From Ktedonobacterales bacterium (lineage in GTDB: Bacteria; Chloroflexota; Ktedonobacteria; Ktedonobacterales; JADMIN01): a stretch of DNA of 13,556 nucleotides. The notes beneath the pieces were generated by a model. It worked only from the letters and a program-made list of their open reading frames with translations, was not told the DNA's origin and made no database searches. This document shows positions 1 to 6,781 of this stretch, one piece after another. Both the position numbers and the translations under genes were made by a program. Position 1 is the first letter of the stretch, and every line of letters starts with the position of its first letter. The stretch spans positions 1 through 13,556 of the forward strand of contig JAICVT010000075.1 of the NCBI GenBank assembly GCA_025935235.1, given 5' to 3'.

Positions 1-65
1 TCCTCCTGGCGCATGAGACCGGCGAGCGCGGAGCCCTTCTCGTTCCACTACACGGCGTCGGCCCT
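1..65 (-). pseudogene. TPR-coding continuation beyond two amber codons
   Basis: Reading the minus strand past the TAG at 66-68 in the same frame gives RADAV, a second TAG (48-50), then WNEKGSALAGLMRQE to the window edge. This keeps TPR spacing: in the repeat before it, 12 residues lie between DR and the consensus Trp, and the same count holds here across both stops. The motif W-N-x-K-G-x-A-L is the helix A start of the upstream repeats. The likely reading is a TPR array truncated by nonsense mutations, with its former C-terminus off the window. Sequencing error or a genuine shortened protein with residual homology are alternatives. Confidence 0.5.
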
Positions 66-1043
66 CTACTCCGTCACGTCGCGGTCGTAGGCTGCCAGCG
101 CCTCCGCGTAGCGCTTGAGATCGTAGAGCGCGTTGCCCTTGCCAGTCCAGGCGTTGGCGTAGGCGGGGTCGAGCGCCAGCGCGCGATCGTAGGCCGCCAG
201 CGCCTCGGCGGGACGCTTGAGATCGGAGAGCGCGTTGCCCTTGTTGTTCCAGGCGGCGGCGGAGCTGCTGTCGAGGGCCAGCGCGCGGTCGAGTGCGGGC
301 AGCGCCTCCTCATAGCGCTTGAGATAGTTGAGCGCGTTGCCCTTGTTGTTCCAGGCGGCGGCGGAGCTGCTGTCGAGGGCCAGCGCGCGGTCGAGTGCGG
401 GCAGCGCCTCGGCGTAGCGCTTCAGCATGTTCAGCACGTAGCCGAGATCGGCCCATGCCTCGAAGGAGGTGGGAGTGAGCTGGGTGGCGCGCTCGAAGAG
501 CGGCAGCGCCTCGGCGTAGCGCTGTTGCGCGGTCAGCGCTTTGCCGCGCTCCAGCAGATCGGCGGCGCTCTCGCTGGGGCGCGCGGTGGTTGGCGCGGGC
601 GCCTCGCCCGCCGGGGTCAGCGCCAGCGCGTGCAGCAGGCGGCGCACGGCCTCGGCGGTGGGATAGGGCTGGTAGCCCGCCGCCTCGATGCGCTTGAACT
701 CGGAGAGGAAGAGCCAGCCATCCTGCGGGCTGAAATCGTCCCGCGCGATGGGGCCAGCCGTGACGGGCAGCAGCAGCCGCGCGGGGTCGCGATCCATCAG
801 CTCATAGGCCCAGCCGATCTCGCGCTTGACCCAGCGCGAGGCGAAGGCGGCTTTGGTCAGGATCACGACCACGACCGGGCGGCGACCCAGCTCGCGCTGG
901 ATGACCTCCATCAGATGCCCGGCCTGCATATTGTGCTCGTCGTACCAGACATTGGCTCCGGCGTCGATCAGCCCCGCCACCACCGCGCGGCAGAAGGCGT
1001 CGTCCTCGTGGCTATGGCTGACAAAGACCATCATCTGCGCCAT
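66..1043 (-). CDS. TIR domain protein with C-terminal TPR repeats
   Basis: 325 residues. Residues 4-140 form a bacterial TIR domain: FVSHSHEDD strand/box 1, the loop VWYDEHNMQAG (33-42), and WVKREIGWAY (71-80), where Glu75 sits at the position of the catalytic Glu in TIR NAD-hydrolases such as SARM1. A Pro/Ala-rich linker (143-160) leads to about five TPR units (163-321) of the type W-x-x-K-G-x-A-L...Y-x-x-A-L. The start at 1043 is chosen because a GGAGGAGG Shine-Dalgarno lies about 8 bases upstream and the TIR fold begins at once; the frame is open further upstream but that part is low-complexity Arg/Ala sequence. Known TIR-TPR proteins act in signalling or as NAD-depleting defence effectors; which applies here is unknown. 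No partner gene of a named defence system (for example a SLOG or NLR protein) is visible nearby. The C-terminus ends abruptly inside a TPR unit. Confidence 0.85.
   Translation of the reverse strand: MAQMMVFVSHSHEDDAFCRAVVAGLIDAGANVWYDEHNMQAGHLMEVIQRELGRRPVVVVILTKAAFASRWVKREIGWAYELMDRDPARLLLPVTAGPIARDDFSPQDGWLFLSEFKRIEAAGYQPYPTAEAVRRLLHALALTPAGEAPAPTTARPSESAADLLERGKALTAQQRYAEALPLFERATQLTPTSFEAWADLGYVLNMLKRYAEALPALDRALALDSSSAAAWNNKGNALNYLKRYEEALPALDRALALDSSSAAAWNNKGNALSDLKRPAEALAAYDRALALDPAYANAWTGKGNALYDLKRYAEALAAYDRDVTE
228..410. repeat. 81-bp exact tandem-type repeat inside the TPR array
   Basis: Bases 228-308 and 330-410 are identical at an offset of 102 bases (34 codons, exactly one TPR unit). 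They encode two adjacent repeats that share ALDRALALDSSSAAAWNNKG. The identity is at DNA level, including synonymous positions, so this is a recent unit duplication or gene-conversion product rather than protein-level selection alone. Confidence 0.9.
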
Positions 1044-1128
1044 GACCTGCGCCTCCTCCGCACATCGCTCACGCTGGCGTCCGCTCGCTGGCAGCATTCT
1101 ATCACGACGCGGGGCGCACGGAGACAGG

Positions 1129-1325
1129 CGGGCCATTGCGTGGCGCCGCGAGGGGGAACGGGCGGGTGAACCCGCAGCTACATGGCCCTGCGGGCCGCGC
1201 AGGCCGCCTCCGCGGCCTGGGACGCGGCATCTCGATTCCTGGCCTGCGGAGGCAGGCTTGGCGGCGGAACGCCCTTCGCCTGCGGGTTTACCCGCCCGTC
1301 TCCCACCGCGCCACACAATGGCCCG
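1129..1325. repeat. 197-bp imperfect palindrome (MITE-like or REP-like element)
   Basis: The left arm 1129-1177 begins CGGGCCATTG and ends CGGGCGGGTGAACCCGCAG. The right arm 1280-1325 is its reverse complement with a few mismatches and small indels; the innermost 20 bases match at 19 of 20 positions (1158-1177 against 1280-1299). Inside, a further pair of GCCTCCGC-type segments (around 1200-1222 and 1241-1260) is also self-complementary. No ORF in it resembles a protein. It lies in the 414-base gap between the divergent TIR-TPR and oxidoreductase genes. I infer a non-autonomous mobile or dispersed palindromic element; a large structured leader is the alternative. Copy number cannot be seen from one window. 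Confidence 0.6.
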
Positions 1326-1388
1326 ATCAGACTGTTAACCTTCATCAACCGCCCGCGGCCTCGCGCCGGGCGACCGCCCCGCCCGCGC

Positions 1389-1418
1389 TTGCCATCCGCG
1401 CCGCCCTGTGGGTAGCAT
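1389..1418 (+). promoter_or_regulatory. Candidate sigma-70 promoter for the DUF385 oxidoreductase gene
   Basis: TTGCCA (1389-1394, 5 of 6 to consensus), an 18-base spacer and TAGCAT (1413-1418, 4 of 6) lie upstream of the start at 1458, leaving a leader of about 30 bases. Found by eye only. Confidence 0.35.
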
Positions 1419-1457
1419 GACGAAGGCTCACGATGCGATGGAAAGCGAGGCACGATC

Positions 1458-1943
1458 ATGGCAAGCGCTCAGGCGCCCGCGAAGCCGCGCGGGCTGCTGC
1501 GGCTGGGATACCGGCTGCCGATTGCGCTCTATCGCGCCAATCTCGGCTGGCTGCTGGGTCATCGCTTCCTGCTGCTGACGCATCGTGGACGCAAGAGCGG
1601 CGCGCCGCGGCAGACCGTGCTGGAGGTCGTGCGCTACGATCCCGCGAGGCGCGAGAGCGCGGTCGTGTCGGCCTACGGCGACCGCGCGGACTGGTACCAA
1701 AATATCCTCGCCAGCCCGCCGATCGAGGTTCAGACGGGGCGCGATCGCTATGCTCCGCGATATCGCCTGCTGGCTCCAGATGAGCGGCTGACGGCGCTGT
1801 CCGCCTATCGCAAGCGCTACCCGCGCGCCTTCGCGGCGGTGATGCGCTTCCTCGGCTTTGCCTACGACGGCACGGAGAGCGGGCTGCCGTCGCTGGCCGA
1901 TCAAGTCATCATGGTCGCCTTCCGCCCACGCGAGTCGGCGTAG
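1458..1943 (+). CDS. Nitroreductase-family deazaflavin (F420)-dependent oxidoreductase (DUF385/Ddn-like)
   Basis: 161 residues, the usual size for this split-barrel family. Characteristic segments are a hydrophobic N-terminal helix (14-34), LTHRGRKSGAPRQTVLEV (about 40-57, the Thr-x-GRKSG-x-PR signature) and GDRADWYQNILASPPIEVQ (about 74-92), which corresponds to the W-Y-x-N-L-x-A-x-P family motif. Family members such as mycobacterial Ddn bind F420 and reduce quinones or nitro compounds; the substrate here cannot be told. GAGG about 8 bases before the ATG supports the start. A C-terminal helical part (108-150) precedes the last strand. It reads away from the TIR-TPR gene and is followed by the ABM-like gene on the same strand after 128 bases, so co-transcription is uncertain. 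Confidence 0.85.
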   Translation: MASAQAPAKPRGLLRLGYRLPIALYRANLGWLLGHRFLLLTHRGRKSGAPRQTVLEVVRYDPARRESAVVSAYGDRADWYQNILASPPIEVQTGRDRYAPRYRLLAPDERLTALSAYRKRYPRAFAAVMRFLGFAYDGTESGLPSLADQVIMVAFRPRESA

Positions 1944-2071
1944 CCTGCTCCGCGCTCCCGAGTTGGTAATTGTACGCCGTCAGCAGAATGGCGCTTGAGC
2001 GCGAGCGACGTGTCAGGTACTACTTGCTCATGGAGCCTGATGGCTTCGGTATGTTAGGGGAGGACATGAGC

Positions 2072-2359
2072 ATGGCGAAGGTGATGACGGTGCTGGAAGC
2101 GCATGTCGCTGAGGAGCGGTGGGCCGATCTCCAGCAGGCATTCGCGGGCATGGGCGACAGGCGACCAGCGCCGCTGGAGACCAGCTATCTCGTCCAGAGC
2201 GTGGATGATCCGACGGTCTGGCGGCTGGTGGGGATATGGCGCAGCCGTGAGGAGCTGGAGCAGTATCGCCAATCGGTCGAGGCGCCAGGCGGCGTGCTGC
2301 TGTTTCGCTCTATGGGCGTCGAGCCGATGATGAGCATGTACGAGGTCAAAGGCTCATAG
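2072..2359 (+). CDS. Small ABM-like (dimeric alpha/beta barrel) protein
   Basis: 95 residues. The pattern is that of antibiotic-biosynthesis-monooxygenase-type ferredoxin folds: a strand (KVMTVLEAHV), a long helix (EERWADLQQAFAGM), LETSYLVQSVDDPTVWRLVGIW as two strands, the helix SREELEQYRQS, then VLLFRSMGVEPMMSMYEV. The W-R-L-V-G-I-W-x-S-x-E-E-L segment is typical of these proteins. Start 2072 is chosen over the in-frame ATG at 2066 because GGGGAGGA sits 7 bases before it, but only 1 base before 2066. Longer in-frame starts (from 1970) lack such a site. The function is unknown; members act as heme- or quinone-modifying oxygenases or as stand-alone small proteins. It is followed by a strong hairpin. 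Confidence 0.65.
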   Translation: MAKVMTVLEAHVAEERWADLQQAFAGMGDRRPAPLETSYLVQSVDDPTVWRLVGIWRSREELEQYRQSVEAPGGVLLFRSMGVEPMMSMYEVKGS

Positions 2360-2370
2360 CGCGCCCCCAG

Positions 2371-2398
2371 CCCCTCCCCCGCCAAGGCGGGAGAGGGG
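2371..2398 (+). terminator. Hairpin after the ABM-like gene
   Basis: CCCCTCCCCCGCC (2371-2383) pairs with GGCGGGAGAGGGG (2386-2398) at 12 of 13 positions around an AA apex. It lies 12 bases after the stop at 2359. There is no T tract, so intrinsic termination is plausible but not shown. Confidence 0.45.
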
Positions 2399-2451
2399 AG
2401 CTACGGGCGTGTCACGGGCGGGCGGACACTGGATGCCGACGCTTCCGAAAG

Positions 2452-2479
2452 CCTCTCTCCCGCCGCAGCGGGGGAGGGG
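2452..2479 (-). terminator. Hairpin after fabH
   Basis: CCTCTCTCCCGC (2452-2463) pairs with GCGGGGGAGGGG (2468-2479) over 12 positions, two of them G-T wobbles, with a four-base loop. It lies 18 bases beyond the fabH stop on the minus strand and lacks a clear T tract. Confidence 0.4.
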
Positions 2480-2497
2480 TTGGGGTGGGGGCGCGCC

Positions 2498-3550
2498 TTA
2501 CCACTGCACCGCCGCCGAGGCAGGCTCTTTCGTGCTGGTGGTCGTGGTCGGGCCAGAGACGACCGGCGCGGTCCACTTGACGACGGCGGCGGCCCAGGTC
2601 AGCCCGGCGCCAAAGGCTACCATGCCGATGTGCTGGCCTTGCAGCACACGTCCCTGCTCGACGGCCTCGCATAGCGCGATTGGCACAGCGGCGGCGGACG
2701 TGTTGCCGTAGCGCTCGATATTCACAAAGACTTTCTCGGTCGGCACGCCCAGCCGCTTCGACGCCGACTCGATGATGCGCAGGTTGGCCTGGTGCGGGAT
2801 GAAGAGGTCCATCTCGTCGGATGACATGCCCGCGTTGGCCAGCGCCTCTTCCATCGCTGTGCCCATGATGCGCGTGGCGAACTTGAAGACCTCGCCACCC
2901 TGCATATGCACCCACTGCTTGCCCTCGCGCAGCCCCTCCTCGGTCAGCGGCTCCTTCGAGCCACCAGCGGGGATGTAGAGCAACTCGGGCTTGGCGCCAT
3001 CGCTGCCGAGCGTGAAGCCGAGCAGCCCGCCCGGCTCGTCGCTGGCGCTCAGCACGACCGCGCCCGCGCCATCGCCAAAGAGGACACAGGTGCCGCGGTC
3101 GGTGTAGTCCATCACGCGCGAGAGGACTTCGCAGCCGATCACCAGCGCGTGCTTGATGGCCCCCGTCGTGATGAACTGGTGCGCCACGCTGAGGGCGTAA
3201 ATGAATCCGGAGCAAGCCGCCTGCATGTCGAACGCGCCGCACTGCGCACCGACCGCATGCTGCACGAGGTTCGCCGTAGAAGGGAATTTGTAGTCCTGCG
3301 AGACAGTGGCGACGATGATGAGGCCGAGATCGCTACCCTCGATCTCGGCGCGCTCCAGCGCTTCGCGGGCGGCGGCGATGCACAGGGTGGAGGCGGATTC
3401 GTCTGGCCGGGCAATGCGCCGCTCCTTGATGCCTGTTCTGGTCGTGATCCACTCGTCCGACGTCTCGACCATGCGCTCCAGATCGGCGTTGGTCAGCCTG
3501 CCTTCGGGCACATATTTGCCCCACCCGGTGATTGCGCTGTAGCGGCTCAT
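2498..3550 (-). CDS. fabH: Beta-ketoacyl-ACP synthase III (KAS III)
   Basis: 350 residues. KAS III condenses acetyl-CoA (or another acyl-CoA) with malonyl-ACP to start fatty acid synthesis in the cytosol. The full catalytic triad is visible: Cys113 in QAACSGFIYAL, His253 in PHQANLRII and Asn283 in RYGNTSAAAVP; LFGDGAGAVVL (158-167) and AFGAGLTWAAAVV (312-324) are further family signatures. The start at 3550 has GAGGAG 5 bases upstream and gives the usual MSRYSAITGWGKYVPE opening; in-frame starts further upstream add unrelated sequence. The chain runs about 24 residues past the normal KAS III end as a Thr/Ser/Ala-rich tail. No other fab genes are adjacent, so this could be a specialised initiator (branched or long acyl primers) rather than the only KAS III. 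KAS III-like enzymes of secondary metabolism are a weaker alternative. Confidence 0.93.
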   Translation of the reverse strand: MSRYSAITGWGKYVPEGRLTNADLERMVETSDEWITTRTGIKERRIARPDESASTLCIAAAREALERAEIEGSDLGLIIVATVSQDYKFPSTANLVQHAVGAQCGAFDMQAACSGFIYALSVAHQFITTGAIKHALVIGCEVLSRVMDYTDRGTCVLFGDGAGAVVLSASDEPGGLLGFTLGSDGAKPELLYIPAGGSKEPLTEEGLREGKQWVHMQGGEVFKFATRIMGTAMEEALANAGMSSDEMDLFIPHQANLRIIESASKRLGVPTEKVFVNIERYGNTSAAAVPIALCEAVEQGRVLQGQHIGMVAFGAGLTWAAAVVKWTAPVVSGPTTTTSTKEPASAAVQW

Positions 3551-3651
3551 ACTGCTCCTCGCTGAATACATGCGCCCTCGGGACACGCTAATCACGGCGA
3601 CAACCATCGTTCGCCCATCAGCGTGTAGTGCGGGAGGACGCCTTGCGGCCC

Positions 3652-3660
3652 ATTGTAACA
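3652..3660 (-). promoter_or_regulatory. Candidate extended -10 promoter for fabH
   Basis: On the minus strand this reads TGTTACAAT: an extended -10 (TG-N) followed by TACAAT, 5 of 6 to consensus. No good -35 is seen at 17 bases, which extended -10 promoters tolerate. The predicted leader is about 95 bases. Confidence 0.35.
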
Positions 3661-3747
3661 TAACGCGCCGCCGACCTGGTATCTGGCTAACAACCAGGCC
3701 AGCGAGTCACGCCAGCGAGCCACGCCGCGATCGCGTCCGCGCTTCGG

Positions 3748-3777
3748 TTGACCATCACGGCCCGCGCGCGATAGAGT
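3748..3777 (+). promoter_or_regulatory. Candidate promoter for the M1 peptidase gene
   Basis: TTGACC (3748-3753, 5 of 6), an 18-base spacer and TAGAGT (3772-3777, 4 of 6) lie in the 346-base divergent gap between fabH and the peptidase. The remainder of that gap (3551-3896) holds no gene I can support; the frame open from 3780 has no ribosome site. A leader of about 110 bases would result. Confidence 0.3.
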
Positions 3778-3896
3778 GAATGGGTAGATTGCTACCTCAC
3801 CAGGCGGTAGACGCCCATCTTACAGTCGTCCGCCGGGCAAACCTCACGCCAGCGGCGGAGATCGAAGGCGACCGCACGACGAAGGAGTCTCACGCG

Positions 3897-6596
3897 ATGC
3901 GTTTCTGTGGCTATGGGGACTTTGCGCGCCTGATGCGCGACGCGGGATATCGAGAGCAGCCAGCCAGCGCGCCCAGCGGCGGGCCGAGCTTCGCGCTGCC
4001 CGGCGACCAGCCGCGCTATGCGCCGGATCGTCCGGTGGATGTGCGGCATGTGGATATCGCCGTGACGCTCGATTTCGAGCGCCAGCGGGTGCGCGGGGTC
4101 GTCACGCATAGCTTTGCCGCGCTCTTCGAGCGCGTGCGCGTGGTGACGCTCGACGCCGCCGAGCTGCACATCGAGCAGGTGACGCTGGCCGACGGCGCGG
4201 GCGCCGACAATGGCGGGCAAGCGCTGGAGTGGTGGAGTGAGGGCGAGAAGCTGCGCATCCAGCTCGATCGCGAGTACCACTATGGCGAGCAGTTCGGCGT
4301 GCGCGTCGCCTATTGGGCGCAGCCGCGCACTGGGCTGGTCTTCGTCAAGCCAGAGCCGGGCAATCCTGACCTGCCGTTGCAGGCGTGGACGCAGGGCGAG
4401 ACCGAGTACCACCACTTCTGGTTCCCCTGCCACGACTTCCCGAATGACCGCGCCACCACCAGCCTGGCCGCGACCGTGCCGGGCAAGTTCTTCGCGCTCT
4501 CCAATGGCAAGCTGGAGTCCAGCAGCGAGAACAGCGACGGCACGAAGACCTATCGCTGGCGGCAGGAGATCCCCTTCCCGGCGTATCTCATCACCCTGGT
4601 GGCGGGCGAGTTCGTCGAAGTCGCCGATCATTGGCGCGACATCCCGGTCAACTATTATGTGCGGGCGGGGCGCGAGGATGACGGGCGGCGCATGCTGGGT
4701 CGCACGCCCGCCATGATCGAGTTCTTCACGCAGCATTTCGGCGTGGATTATCCGTGGGTGAAGTACGCCCAGATCGTGCCGGAGGAGTTCCTCGGCGCGA
4801 TGGAGAATGTCAGCGCCACGACCCACAGCTATCGCCTGCTGCCCGATAAGCGCGCCAGCCTCGACTACAAGCCCGATTCGGTCGTGGCGCACGAGCTGGT
4901 CCACCAGTGGTTCGGCGACCTGCTGGCGGTGCGCGACTGGTCGCACACCTGGCTGAAAGAGAGCTTCGCCACCTACTTCGAGTCCGTCTGGATGGGCGAA
5001 GAGGACGGCGAAGATCAGCTGCGCATAGACATGCGCGACAATCTGGACCTGTACCTCGCCGCCGACAAGCGCGGTCGTCGTCCAATCGTCTACAACGTCT
5101 ACCGCAAGAACGGCAACGAGCTGTTCGACCGGCATAACTACGAGAAGGGCTCGCGCGTGCTGCACATGCTGCGGCACATCGAGGGCGACGCGTCGTTCTG
5201 GCGCGGCATGCAGCTCTACACACGGCGCAATCGCGAGCGCGAGGTCATCACCGCCGACTTCGAGCGCGCGCACGAGGAGGCAACCGGGCGCAGCCTGGCG
5301 CAGTTCTTCGAGCAGTGGGTCTACAAGGCTGGGCATCCAGAGTTCAAGGTCAGCTATAGCTGGGATGACGAGCGCAAGCTGGCGAAGGTCGGCGTGCGCC
5401 AGGCGCAGGAGACGAATGAACTGACGCCAGTCTTCGTGACGCCGGTTGATCTGGCGTTCTTCGTTCCCGCGAGCGACGACGAGCAGCCCGATGGCGAAGG
5501 CTTCATGCAGCCGCAGGTGATGCGCGTGCAGGTGGAGCAGGCCGAGCAGACCTTCTACATCCCGCTGGCGCGGCGACCCTTCGGCGTGCGCTTCGATTAC
5601 GGCGGCTGGCTGATCAAGACGCTGGAGTTCGATCTGCCCGCCGAGCTGTTGCGCTTCCAGTTGCGTCGCGATCCTGACATCAACGGGCGCATCGAGGCGG
5701 CGGCGGCGCTGGGCGAGAAAGGCGATCCGGAATCGCAGGAGGCGCTGGAGCAGGCGCTGCTGGATGAGCCGTTCTGGGGCGTGCGGCAGGCCATCGCGGC
5801 GGCAATCGCCGGGCGCAAGAGTGAGCGCGCGCTGGAGGCGCTGCTGCGCGGGCTGGACGCTATCGAGGAGCCGAAGGCGCGGCGCGCTGTGGTGGCCGGG
5901 CTGGGCGAGTTCCGCGCGCCCGAGCAGGCCGCGCTGGCCGAGCGCGCGGCGCGGGCGCTGACGGCGTTGCTGGCCAAGGGCGAGCCGAGCTATTTCGTCA
6001 CACAGGCGGCGCTGGTGGCGCTGGGCAAGACGCGCACGCCGGGCGCCTTCGAGACGCTGCTCGCGCACGTCGAGACGCCCTCGTGGAATGAGACGATTCG
6101 CGGCGGGGTCTTCGGCGGGCTGGGCGAGCTGAGCGAGGCCCGCTCGGTCGAGCCGCTGGCGAGCTGGGCCACCGACCGCACGAAGCCGATGGACGCGCGG
6201 GCGGCGGCTATCGGTGGGCTGCGCATCCTGGCGGGAACAAAGCGCGTTGATCAGCCAGAGGCGCGCACGCGAGCGGTGGAGGCGATCAGTGTGGCGCTGA
6301 CCGATCCGTGGGAGATGGCGATGCTCCAGGCGTGCGGCGCAGCGAGCGCGTGGGGCGATGCGCGCGCGCTGCCTGCCTTGCAGCGGCTGGTGGCCAGCTC
6401 GCCTGATGAGCGCGCCGTGCGTACCGCGCGCGAGGCCATCGCGGCCATCCAGCGTGGCGACACCCCGCGCGACGAGGCGCGCCAGCTCCGCGCCGACCTG
6501 GACACGCTGCGCGAGGACAACCGCAAGCTGCGCGAGCGCCTCGACGCCCTGGAGGCGCACTCCAAGGCGAACGGCAAGTCAGCGTCCGCCGAGTAG
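3897..6596 (+). CDS. M1-family zinc aminopeptidase with HEAT repeats and coiled-coil tail
   Basis: 899 residues. Residues 40-540 carry the M1 (aminopeptidase N / LTA4 hydrolase-like) fold: the N-terminal beta domain, GAMEN at 300-304 (exopeptidase substrate site), the zinc site HELVH (332-336) with Glu355 nineteen residues after His336, and Tyr415 in NYEKGSRVL as the transition-state Tyr. After a beta domain, residues about 585-860 are alpha-helical HEAT-type repeats (RRAVVAGLGEF, IRGGVFGGLGEL and similar). Residues 862-893 form a short heptad coiled coil (LRADLDTLREDNRKLRERL). There is no signal peptide or membrane segment, so it should be cytosolic and release N-terminal residues from peptides. 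Start 3897 is chosen for AAGGAG 10 bases upstream; an in-frame ATG at 3780 lacks one. The downstream hairpin suggests a monocistronic unit. Confidence 0.93.
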   Translation: MRFCGYGDFARLMRDAGYREQPASAPSGGPSFALPGDQPRYAPDRPVDVRHVDIAVTLDFERQRVRGVVTHSFAALFERVRVVTLDAAELHIEQVTLADGAGADNGGQALEWWSEGEKLRIQLDREYHYGEQFGVRVAYWAQPRTGLVFVKPEPGNPDLPLQAWTQGETEYHHFWFPCHDFPNDRATTSLAATVPGKFFALSNGKLESSSENSDGTKTYRWRQEIPFPAYLITLVAGEFVEVADHWRDIPVNYYVRAGREDDGRRMLGRTPAMIEFFTQHFGVDYPWVKYAQIVPEEFLGAMENVSATTHSYRLLPDKRASLDYKPDSVVAHELVHQWFGDLLAVRDWSHTWLKESFATYFESVWMGEEDGEDQLRIDMRDNLDLYLAADKRGRRPIVYNVYRKNGNELFDRHNYEKGSRVLHMLRHIEGDASFWRGMQLYTRRNREREVITADFERAHEEATGRSLAQFFEQWVYKAGHPEFKVSYSWDDERKLAKVGVRQAQETNELTPVFVTPVDLAFFVPASDDEQPDGEGFMQPQVMRVQVEQAEQTFYIPLARRPFGVRFDYGGWLIKTLEFDLPAELLRFQLRRDPDINGRIEAAAALGEKGDPESQEALEQALLDEPFWGVRQAIAAAIAGRKSERALEALLRGLDAIEEPKARRAVVAGLGEFRAPEQAALAERAARALTALLAKGEPSYFVTQAALVALGKTRTPGAFETLLAHVETPSWNETIRGGVFGGLGELSEARSVEPLASWATDRTKPMDARAAAIGGLRILAGTKRVDQPEARTRAVEAISVALTDPWEMAMLQACGAASAWGDARALPALQRLVASSPDERAVRTAREAIAAIQRGDTPRDEARQLRADLDTLREDNRKLRERLDALEAHSKANGKSASAE

Positions 6597-6623
6597 CTGT
6601 AGCGCGCTCCTCACCCGAAGCAA

Positions 6624-6665
6624 GTCACGCTGCCACATCGCGATCAGGTGATGTGGCGGCGTGAC
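6624..6665 (+). terminator. Strong stem-loop after the M1 peptidase gene
   Basis: A 16-base stem, GTCACGCTGCCACATC (6624-6639) against GATGTGGCGGCGTGAC (6650-6665), has one G-T wobble and a 10-base loop. It begins 27 bases after the stop. No T run follows, so it may act as a terminator or as a 3' end stabiliser. Confidence 0.55.
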
Positions 6666-6696
6666 TGGCGCATCGCCCGCAATTACTCGCAGGCGA

Positions 6697-6726
6697 TTGA
6701 TTGCCGCCTCGCGGAGGTCGTATCAT
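6697..6726 (+). promoter_or_regulatory. Candidate promoter for the GNAT gene
   Basis: TTGATT (6697-6702, 4 of 6), an 18-base spacer and TATCAT (6721-6726, 5 of 6) lie just after the upstream hairpin and about 55 bases before the GNAT start. Confidence 0.4.
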
Positions 6727-6781
6727 GCCTCGCGTGCCGCCAACCAATTGTTTGTTCGAGGCGGGGAGGGGAGGCGACGAC

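Larger units (their letters stand above)
2360..2497. repeat. Inverted pair of GC-rich hairpins between convergent genes
   Basis: The left half (2360-2400) and right half (2451-2497) are inverted copies of each other: GCGCGCCCCCA, CCCCTCCCCCGC and GGCGGGAGAG recur in reverse complement, with one short insertion of about 5 bases. Each half also folds on itself. The element exactly fills the gap between the ABM-like gene and fabH, which converge here. Similar CCCTCTCCCGC-type palindromes occur dispersed in many high-GC genomes, so this is probably a genomic repeat recruited as a two-way terminator (inference). Confidence 0.65.

Noticed and set aside
228..410. CRISPR-like direct repeats
   Set aside because: The repeats are in-frame TPR-coding units with a 102-base period and no spacer/repeat structure.
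525..1169. Plus-strand frame opposite the TIR domain
   Set aside because: No family resemblance; the antisense frame is clearly a TIR domain.
1044..1316. Upstream extension of the TIR-TPR frame
   Set aside because: It overlaps the palindromic element, is low-complexity and lacks a ribosome site; the ATG at 1043 has a strong one.
3792..6560. 922-codon open frame on the minus strand opposite the M1 peptidase
   Set aside because: Its residues are Arg/Leu/Ala/His-rich with no domain. It mirrors the codon periodicity of the real gene, which shows all M1 catalytic motifs.
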